Shown piece by piece: positions 56,991 through 64,000 of a DNA stretch of 64,000 nt. The DNA lies in contig NC_087074.1 in the NCBI RefSeq assembly GCF_026151205.1, positions 7,357,726 through 7,421,725 of the forward strand, written 5' to 3'. The notes below the pieces were generated by a model. That model searched no databases. It had not been told where the DNA came from and worked only from the letters and a program-made list of their open reading frames with translations. Each line of letters opens with the position of its first letter. The stretch's first letter is position 1. Made by a program: the position numbers and the translations under genes. The stretch comes from Bolinopsis microptera (Eukaryota > Ctenophora > Tentaculata > Lobata > Bolinopsidae).

Positions 56991-59900
56991 GATAAATCAT
57001 AAAGCTAAACTAGTTGCTAATAACGACGCTGTTAGTTGCTATAACGACGCCAAATAACTTATCTTCTGAACCCATTATGCTTCCAATGCGATTATCTTTC
57101 CTTAATGTTCAATTATAGATGAGAAAAGTTAAAGTAACAGCAATTGTGACAAGCCGGACATCTTTACTTCTACTGCTCTTTTTTACTTCTACTGCTCTTC
57201 GTCATCATTTATGATTTGCTAATGCATAATATAACGCATAATATACCGCTAGTAACGATTTGTATATTCAAATGGATTTGGTTACTTCAAAATAACACAA
57301 AACAATTCGTAAATAGTTCTAGAACTAAATTAACAAAAACTTTATTGCTTAAATGATTACAGTAAAATGAAAACATCACCGCTTCTATAAGATGAAGAAC
57401 ATTTTACCGGCGTTGTGCTCCCGCTCTGAGACCATCACGACGAACAATCACTAAAGTAAGACGGTGTTTTGTTAAAGCAAAGGAAGCGTGGTAGACTAAG
57501 AAAGCAGTCGATCCTACTAATATATTCATTTACTGAATAGCCTCATTAATCTTCAGAAAGAAATTGAATAAAATATATGAGAGTTAAATCAGAGAGGGTT
57601 ATAAATAATATGATGAGCATATTATTATGTATTATACATAGCATAATTTATCTCAACGTGAGATGAGCGTTGTTTGATATGAAATCGACAAGTCAGTAAT
57701 GATGGTACGCAGCCGCAATCGCCCCAAGATAAGCGATTGTAGAATCTTAAGACTGATTGTACACATGAATTTGAGGTATCTTGAGGCATGATCACCAATA
57801 AATTTATCATTAGTTACGTTGTGTAACGTCGAACTACTAGAATTGCACATAAATAAAGTAAACGTTACTTAGATTGTTCAAGTATAACCGCCTCCAAATA
57901 AAAGAAAATTAAAGTTGTAAAGTAGCCAATTAATTACGCTCTAATTGCTTGCAGATAAACCGTCTACTTGACAATGAAAGTAAAAATATGTAAAGACATT
58001 TTTTGAAATAAGCCCGCCTCTATAAATTCCGAATGCCGAATGGCAGCAAGTCAGTGTCTAAGCTGTAAGAGAAGAACAAACGGTCTCTGGTTTCCAACAA
58101 TCACGATTGTAATTTAAACAAAAGGGAGTAATAAAATGCAGCTGTTATTCACAACGTCAGCTTTTTGTCCGATGAATAAGTTGGTTTGACATGAAATTAA
58201 ATGAATAAACAATCGCAATTCGCATTCCTTTGTACGCAGCATTTATGAATTTCTGCAGAGTTACTGGGAGAAGGACTCATGTTGCAATGGTCTAATGGTG
58301 GCGAAGTCAAAGCAAATTCCCCAACAAACTCAAATTTATTAGTTTAGAATTTATCAACAAAAAAAACCTAATGACCTAGAAACTGCCTGTTTTGTTAATG
58401 ATACTAGAAGTGGAATCTTATGCATTGTTCGTCCTATGGAGAATAATATAAATATAACGATATATACGATTGGTTTTGATTGAGTAAAGACTCTAGATAT
58501 TTCAAAATTCCTTTGCTTTGTACGTAGCATAGCACCAAAGAATATTAGCACAATTGCTGGGCAGCGGATTCACCACCAAACCCTCAAACATCTGAAAATC
58601 ATTTACAAAATCGAGTCCAGACATCGGTTAAGAAATATTTCAAAAATAAAGGACCTTAAAACTTCATGTACCAAGCACACAACACATTCCACACCCTGCT
58701 AATCCATACAAGGAGAAATGGGATACACGGACGCTAGAGTTGTTCCTTTGGTCCAAAATTGAAAATAGAGCAACAACACTAGAAACTGTGAGGCCCCAGA
58801 AATGTAAATATTTGGTAAATGTGTTAAATATTTGCTATATAATTATACGGAAGGGCCTGGTTAAACAGGACACACTATGTTATATAGTAATGGATCTACC
58901 TAGTTGATGCAAACAAGAAATTGAAACATGGCCCGCAAATTTTCTAAAAATATCACTTAGTTAAATTATAGATACTCTCGCCATCATAATTGAGGCCAGC
59001 TGGAGACATATTGCAGTCCTCTAAAGTAAATCAAGATAACTCGAATTGTTTTTTTTTTGTCACATACTTTCCTTCCTCCGCAGAACTTTGTCCAAAATGA
59101 CTTATTAAGGGCGGCCAAATTCTGAAAAATGCCCGGCAAATTTTGGAATTTGGCCGCCAAATTTTTTAAAAGGCCTATCTTAAAATTCTGTCCCAAAACT
59201 TAAAGTCGAAATGCGATTCTACGCTGATTTTGAAAATTTCATGTAAAAATATTGAAACCCTATTGAGTTCTATTGTTTAGAGCGAAGTCAGTTTTGAAAA
59301 TATCGCGAACTGAGATATGGGCAATTTTGTTAATTTTTTGCGATTATTTGAACACAAAATCCACAGTTAGGTAGATATTGAGCTGATATTCATAGAGAAT
59401 GTGTAGTATAGGCTTACCTTCCATATAAAGTTGGTTCCATTCAAAAATATTGATACTTGATCAATTTATGGGCCAAAATCGATCAAAATTGGTGCATATG
59501 CCCAAATATGGTCATATGGTTTTTGGCTCATAACTCAGCCAATTTTTGTCCAATCTTGATGAAAATTCATATACGGGTTCAGAAGACCACTAGCTACAAG
59601 TAGAGCACCTAAACTCTGGGTTTTGGGCATGTTCAAGGTATTTGGCTAAATTGGGCAAAATATGGGCGTGGCTGCTTTCACAAAAAAATCAGGGTGAACC
59701 CCCCCCCCCCCCCCCCCCCCTTAAAATTTTCTGAAGAATTAAAAATACTGATTTCTAAAATTTAAACCGGCCCTATTAATAGTACAGACAGATCCGTCTG
59801 AAAAAATCAATTTGCCGACACAACGATAGGTATGATAATGTCATGATCAATGATTCACCTAAAGCCGTGATCTGTCATAACAGAGTAAAAGTGCGATAGT

Positions 59901-60950
59901 ACCACAAGACCCAAAAGTGCACCAATAATACTATGTTTCAACATGCCTTGTGCGCTGCGTCCTTGTGTCCCACTTGTGTCCCTAAAGAGTATGAATCAGT
60001 ATAACATACCTTGTGTTCTGAGGTCAGACATCCTAACGGTGGATTTCAGAGCCACTGATCCGCACTCCAAAGTGAACGAGTTAGCGCGTTTGATAAGATA
60101 TTGAACGATTCCGCGCCATTAGTAACAAGATTGTTCAGGAAAGAGCACGTGCCACAATATCCGACCAATCACAGGGTTTATGGCAATGTAATCATTGAAT
60201 TGGTCACCGATTCAAGAAATTCTTCGAGCTCCATTCTCCGATTATTGATTAACTTCGACAATCAACGATCAGATTTGTACAACTGTTTTACTGTCCGATA
60301 TACGCGAAATAGTCGTCCATTATACTGCATTTACAGGGGCAGCCTCTCATAATGGTGCATAATCTCATAAAATATTTCTATAGAACTGAATAAATTATAA
60401 AGGAGCTAAAGATGATGACTAAAAGCTCACAAGATACGATTAAGTAATCCCTAAATAAGATACGATAAAATATGAGGTAATACCTAAACGTTACGAATTA
60501 CGATGAGCAGTTATCAGTAACATATTATTTCCGAAAACTTGATATATCATGACATCTGTCATATCTATCAGCACTTAAGCCGTCAGTTAAGAACACAATC
60601 TATCATCACGACCACTTCTGTTACATATAAATTGTAATAAACAATTCATGACCTAACAATTTGTATCACCCTTCAATTTCACGTCGAAGCTAGGTGTCAA
60701 AGAGCGATTTCTTTAGAATTTGAGACAAGAAAATATCAAATATTTCTATGAAATATTATTTCTTGCTCCCGATGAAGGTTTTATTATATTATAAACTCAT
60801 TCATTTATGATTTATGACTATACTGTGCATAAAGTGTTAACATTAAATGGAGAAATAATGATAAGGCCTTGCTGACATTTAAAAAACGGACTCGCACAAA
60901 TACAAGACAAAGGGGGAAACTATCAATATACTCCGGAGCGAATATCTAAC
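56991..60950. other. No gene recognised; contains a C22 run
   Basis: AT-rich. A 22-base poly-C lies at 59699-59720, and a stretch at about 59095-59180 has several ggccgccaaatttt-like repeats. No transporter exon was found here, which matters for the giant-intron inference. Confidence 0.45.
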
Positions 60951-61093
60951 CTGAACAGCAGACAGTGCCTCCTTGCCTCCAGCTATAAGTAGTGCAGTAG
61001 CGGTAGCTCCCTCCACCATGGCCCAGAACACCCTTTGTAATCGGGGTGGGTTCTGGTCTCCGTTAGCGGCCATGATGTCTATCACAAGACTAC
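60951..61093 (-). CDS. BCCT-family transporter exon (GGKEALSAVQ segment)
   Basis: A 143-nt exon, phase 1 in, phase 0 out; acceptor ATATCCTCCAG, donor TTCAG|GTTAGA. It codes SLVIDIMAANGDQNPPRLQR then VFWAMVEGATATALLIAGGK and EALSAVQ. The SADS-GS-x-V loop, the N-PP-x-x-R-x-FW motif and GG-x-x-AL-x-x-Q helix are family hallmarks. The next exon in sequence order is at 5683-5876. Confidence 0.87.
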
Positions 61094-61271
61094 CTGGAGG
61101 ATATCGAGCAGTTTAGTTTTACTTTCATAGCAGACGAAACCACTTTAAGAACAAAACTGATTATATTTCCACGTTTTGGCAATTTTTCAGATTTTCAAAC
61201 TCCGGAAATACTTAACAATAAGCTGGCTCTCCGCCATATAATCTGTTAAAGCTGGCTCTCCGCCAACTGAC

Positions 61272-61408
61272 CTGAATCAGCGCTGGTAACGAAATAGAGG
61301 ACGATGCCAAAGAGGGATACAACACTCAGCATAGTTCCTAGCTTTCCTTTAGTGTACATCAGAGCAAACCACTGGTCGTCCAGTTTGAGGCAGGATATTC
61401 GCACTATA
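61272..61408 (-). CDS. BCCT-family transporter exon (FVTSADSG segment)
   Basis: A 137-nt exon, phase 2 in, phase 1 out; acceptor ATGTTTCAG, donor GATTCAG|GTCAGT. It codes IVRISCLKLDDQWFALMYTK and the helix LSVVSLFGIVLYFVTSADS, with Gly completed across the splice. The FVTSADSGS segment is strongly conserved in BCCT carriers. Confidence 0.85.
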
Positions 61409-61515
61409 CTGAAACATTAACAGGGTGTGAGAGTGCAGGATATGAAATTACAGTTTAGTGTCCAGTTTGAGGCAGGATATTCGCACTATTCTGAAACATT
61501 AACAGGGTGTGAGAG
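61381..61515. repeat. Partial duplication of a transporter exon start with its 3' splice site
   Basis: The block cagtttgaggcaggatattc through acattaacagggtgtgagag (61381-61434) recurs at 61461-61515. The copy therefore contains a second acceptor and the first codons of exon 61272-61408, about 80 bp upstream in the sense direction. Confidence 0.85.
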
Positions 61516-61587
61516 TACAGTGTCCTCGTGGGCCGCCGTGGCTTCGACATAAGTGGGGTAGGTGGGTCGCATCTCAGTCTGAACACT

Positions 61588-61682
61588 GAACAGGGACAAG
61601 GAACAGGGACAAGGAACAGGGACAAGGAACAGGGACAAGGAACAGGGACAAGGAACAGGGACAAGGAACAGGGACAAGGATA
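61588..61682. repeat. 13-bp minisatellite, about seven copies
   Basis: Repeated gaacagggacaag. Open on the minus strand in two frames because 3 x 13 = 39, giving a Pro/Cys/Leu repeat artefact. Confidence 0.92.
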
Positions 61683-61770
61683 ACGATCCATGCAATCAGT
61701 GATCAACGACTAGTATGTGTCCCATTCTAATCCTATTCAACAACTATTTGACAGCAAACGAAACTCACCG

Positions 61771-61933
61771 GTTATCCTCAGACATGGACATATTTTATCT
61801 GTTCTTATCAACCCTTCAACTTCATAGAACTTACCTGGATACCTGGTTAGTGGTTACCTGGTTACTCACCTATTATCCTCAGACATGGACATCGTTTATC
61901 TGTTCTTATCAACTCTTCAACTTTATAGAACTT
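61771..61933 (-). pseudogene. Two partial copies of the 3' end of transporter exon 62286-62425
   Basis: Segments at about 61771-61840 and 61867-61933 each repeat the tcctcagacatggacat block with ctgttcttatcaac and tagaacttac. On the minus strand these are the exon's last ~50 bases plus its donor region (one keeps AATAG|GTGAGT, the other reads ACCGGTGAG). They interleave with the TTACCTGG minisatellite. Confidence 0.75.
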
Positions 61934-62266
61934 ACTTGGTTACCTGGTTACCTGGTTACCTGGTTACCTGTTTACCTGGTTACCTGATTACCTGATTACC
62001 TGGTTACCTGGTTACCTGGTTACCTGGTTACCTGGTTACCTGGTTACCTGGTTACTTGGTTACTTGGTTACCTGGTTACCTGGTTACCTGGTTACCTGGT
62101 TACCTGGTTACCTGGTTACCTGGTTACCTGGTTACCTGGTTACCTGGTTACCTGGTTACCTGGTTACCTGGTTACCTGGTTACCTGGTTACCTGGTTACC
62201 TGGTTACCTGGTTACCTGGTTACCTGGTTACCTGGTTACCTGGTTACCTGGTTACCTGGTTACCTG
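61934..62266 (-). repeat. 8-bp minisatellite, sense-strand unit CCAGGTAA, about 40 copies
   Basis: On the plus strand TTACCTGG is repeated almost perfectly, with a few TTACTTGG, TTACCTGA and TTACCTGT variants. In the sense direction of the transporter each unit reads CAG|GTAAC, close to the consensus 5' splice site. It lies 20 bp downstream of the real donor of exon 62286-62425. Confidence 0.95.
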
Positions 62267-62285
62267 CAGTTACCTGGTTACTCAC

Positions 62286-62425
62286 CTATTATCCTCAGAC
62301 ATGGACATCTTGTATCTGTTCTTATCAACTTTGTAGAACTTCTCAAAGTTCCCCAGATTATTCTCCTCCCCATTTAACCACTTGTCCCCCACATTGTTAT
62401 GGTACTCTTGGTACACTCCACCACA
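62286..62425 (-). CDS. BCCT-family transporter exon (extramembrane loop)
   Basis: About 140 nt, donor AATAG|GTGAGT, phase 2 out, joining IVRISC. It codes VYQEYHNNVGDKWLNGEENN, LGNFEKFYKVDKNRYKMSM then SEDN: hydrophilic, probably a loop. The start is uncertain. The CTGACAG acceptor gives phase 0, while the preceding exon at 63075 ends in phase 2, and an in-frame TGA lies just upstream. A small exon may lie between them. Confidence 0.62.
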
Positions 62426-62712
62426 CTGTCAGCATCATACCTGTTATATAGTCAGTTATCTGTCATACCTGTTGTTAGATTAGGGGTAATACTTATCGTG
62501 TTCTATCGTGCCGTGTTATATGGCTTATATACAGTTAAACCCCGATTCACCGCCCCAGAGTTACCGCGAACCCCGAGTTACCACCCCCTAATTTACAGCA
62601 AACCTACAAGTTCAACGGTTAGACTGTAGTTAAGAAGGGGCGAATCACGTGACAAGTATCACGTGAATTTCACGTGAAAGGCCGACCGGGTGAAGGGACC
62701 AGTATATAAATC

Positions 62713-63006
62713 TACTGATATCTGGATATTATCCGGTTGGAAGAGACAAGGACAAGTGAAACAAGGAAGTTAGGAGTAAGGGCAAATTTTCGGCGTCAAC
62801 GCCATCTTCAGGCTCAAATTATTTGTTATATAGTAGTGTTGAAAGTATTAAATAACAAATAATTAAATTAATACTTTCAACACTACTATATAACAAATAA
62901 TTTGAGCCTGAAGATGGCGTTGACGCCGAAAATTTGCCCTTACTCCTAACTTCCTTGTTTCACTTGTCCTTGTCTCTTCCAACCGGATAATATCCAGATA
63001 TCAGTA
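62713..63006. repeat. Large near-perfect hairpin, 138-bp arms, 18-bp loop
   Basis: The left arm (62713-62850) starts tactgatatctggatattat. The right arm (62869-63006) is its complement ending ataatatccagatatcagta. Both carry cctgaagatggcgttgacgc and its complement. That GAAGATGGCG...CGCCGAAA pattern is often found in terminal regions of retroelements (Penelope-like and others), but no coding sequence is present. Part of the arm recurs alone at 52366-52404. Confidence 0.9.
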
Positions 63007-63074
63007 TTTCAATCATGAGACTAATAAACAGCGAACTACTCCGTTATTTGATATATAAATCTAGTTTAATGTAC

Positions 63075-63174
63075 CTTCCTGTTTTCTTGTTGTATGTATC
63101 CTTCAGTCCAGATACTAGGACCTCGTCCCATTTAGAGATATCTGCTTTATAAGCTCCTGCCCAGTCCAACATCT
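63075..63174 (-). CDS. BCCT-family transporter exon (loop after FGG helix)
   Basis: A 100-nt exon, phase 1 in (G+AG = Glu), phase 2 out; acceptor AATTCCAG, donor AGGAAG|GTACAT. It codes MLDWAGAYKADISKWDEVLV then SGLKDTYNKKTG. Hydrophilic extracellular or cytoplasmic loop. Confidence 0.72.
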
Positions 63175-63609
63175 CTGGAATTATTAGCTTTTACAAAAAA
63201 AATATTACAATATATATTCAGTAACTACATAATGATAACTTTTCGCTGTTGTAAAAAATATCGGTTTAAAAATGGCACAAGCTAGAGCAAATGAAAATTG
63301 GCAAAGATCTTCAACATATAATTTGATATTAGAGGTTGAAAACTAATTTCACTCACAAGGGTCAGCAGGACAGCAAATATAAATTTATTTTGTTGATCAT
63401 AATGTTGTGATTGCATAATTTATTGTAAATATAATATGTTTCAGAATTATGTAACGCGGTGATGGAAATATTTCAAACGGGTCATATCCTGTATATGGAT
63501 ATATATATATATATATTATAGTATGTCAAACCCAGGATGCACAACACGAAGAATTTTTTGTAACTTTGTATGAAAAGCATTAATAGGCTGAAAAACTAAT
63601 TTCACTCAC

Positions 63610-63741
63610 CAGGATCGGCAGGACAGCAGAAGGGTCTCTCCACCGTGTGCTGCTCAGCTGCATACTTCTCATTCCACAGAGCTGAGCCCCCGAATATAGT
63701 GAGCCACAGGAAACTGTATATCATGGGAGCCGTTAGGGCAC
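63610..63741 (-). CDS. BCCT-family transporter, most 5' exon in window
   Basis: A 132-nt phase 1-1 exon, acceptor CCGTCCCCAG, donor CCTG|GTGAGT. It codes ALTAPMIYSFLWLTIFGGSA then LWNEKYAAEQHTVERPFCCP. The P-x-x-x-x-FLW-x-x-FGG-x-A helix is a conserved BCCT segment following the family's GRT loop, which must lie in exons beyond 64000. The N-terminal half of the transporter is therefore outside the window. Confidence 0.82.
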
Positions 63742-64000
63742 CTGGGGACGGGAATTGTAATATTATAATCGTACTTGCTCTTTCCGATAATTGCTTATTC
63801 ACATAAGCAATTATTTAAGTTGCACATAAATCTGGGGATCGGGATTTTGATGGCGCATAAATATGGGGATTTTTTAAAATCCCCAAATTTTGTACAACAT
63901 AAATATGCCTACTAAGGTATTTGCTGAAGGTGGCATATTCGACAGTGCCGATAGTATGTTCCCGGAAAACTACTAAAGTGGTTTCGTTACTTTACTCAAT
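63742..64000. other. Start of the next upstream transporter intron
   Basis: AT-rich. It contains a short inverted pair (tccccaaattt and aaatatggggatttt). No exon seen. Confidence 0.4.

Larger units (their letters stand above)
5877..60950 (-). other. Inferred ~55-kb intron of the transporter gene containing nested genes
   Basis: The exon ending at 60951 finishes GGKEALSAVQ with donor CAG|GTTAGA (phase 0). The exon starting at 5876 opens with TASIVTGLP after CACTTTCAG (phase 0). Joined, they give the continuous BCCT core, and no alternative C-terminal exons for the right block or N-terminal exons for the left block were seen between them. The interval contains four GPCR genes and the tandem-exon gene. 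The alternative is two adjacent BCCT paralogues broken at the same exon boundary, which needs two complementary losses. Confidence 0.65.

Noticed and set aside
61455-61706. Pro/Cys/Leu repeat frames on the minus strand
   Set aside because: Artefact of the 13-bp minisatellite.
62056-62451. Open frames of VTWLPGYL repeats
   Set aside because: Product of the 8-bp minisatellite; antisense to the transporter exons and lacking gene features.
62713-63006. Hammerhead ribozyme in the retroelement-like hairpin
   Set aside because: The CTGAAGATGG and CGAAA segments do not give the CTGATGA core needed for a hammerhead.
60951-63741. Separate second BCCT gene distinct from the left exons
   Set aside because: No C-terminal exons follow 60951 for many kilobases and no N-terminal exons precede 5876; phases and sequence join exactly, so one gene is the simpler reading, though not proven.

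Overview
The window is from an AT-rich, intron-rich animal genome. A cnidarian fits best: there is an intron-containing BCCT-type (betaine/carnitine/choline) transporter, expanded intronless rhodopsin-like receptors, and secreted or receptor genes built from sushi and ephrin-receptor-like cysteine-rich modules. This assignment is inference from gene content. No bacterial operons, CRISPR arrays or convincing tRNA/rRNA genes were seen.

Layout. (1) 0.1-3.3 kb, minus strand: exons of a modular extracellular protein (putative signal-peptide exon, an unrecognised domain exon, a Cys-rich exon, a sushi exon) running off the left edge. (2) 4.8-5.9 kb and 60.9-63.7 kb, minus strand: eight exons of what looks like one BCCT transporter gene. 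The right-hand block ends exactly where the left-hand block resumes, both at phase 0, so the gene appears to contain an intron of about 55 kb (5877-60950). (3) Inside that intron: three paralogous intronless GPCR genes (7.2-8.2, 44.7-45.7, 46.1-47.2 kb), a fourth GPCR of another subfamily with a frameshift (39.3-40.4 kb), and on the plus strand a gene whose core is 25 tandem copies of a 165-nt phase 1-1 exon coding a 55-residue six-cysteine module (14.4-31.9 kb), followed by a sushi exon (32.3 kb).

The tandem exon array is the most unusual feature. Its ~370-bp introns are nearly identical from copy to copy, while the exons form several amino-acid variants. Copies at both ends resemble each other, interior copies form another type, and four copies are frameshifted. 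A 4,444-bp piggyBac-type element with exact TTAA target duplications sits in the intron between copies 24 and 25 and keeps the 3' part of a spliced transposase gene. A hAT-like MITE and a fragment of one mark the array boundaries.

The rest of the giant intron is largely non-coding: a 15-bp minisatellite of about 80 copies (11.4-12.6 kb), other tandem and inverted repeats, TA-flanked MITEs, and a LINE reverse-transcriptase remnant. On the right, a minisatellite whose transporter-sense strand reads CCAGGTAA (a 5' splice-site-like unit) lies directly downstream of a real splice donor, and a ~294-bp near-perfect hairpin lies in another transporter intron.

How the genes work together is not established. 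The transporter probably moves a compatible solute; the receptors and modular proteins suggest cell-surface recognition or signalling.
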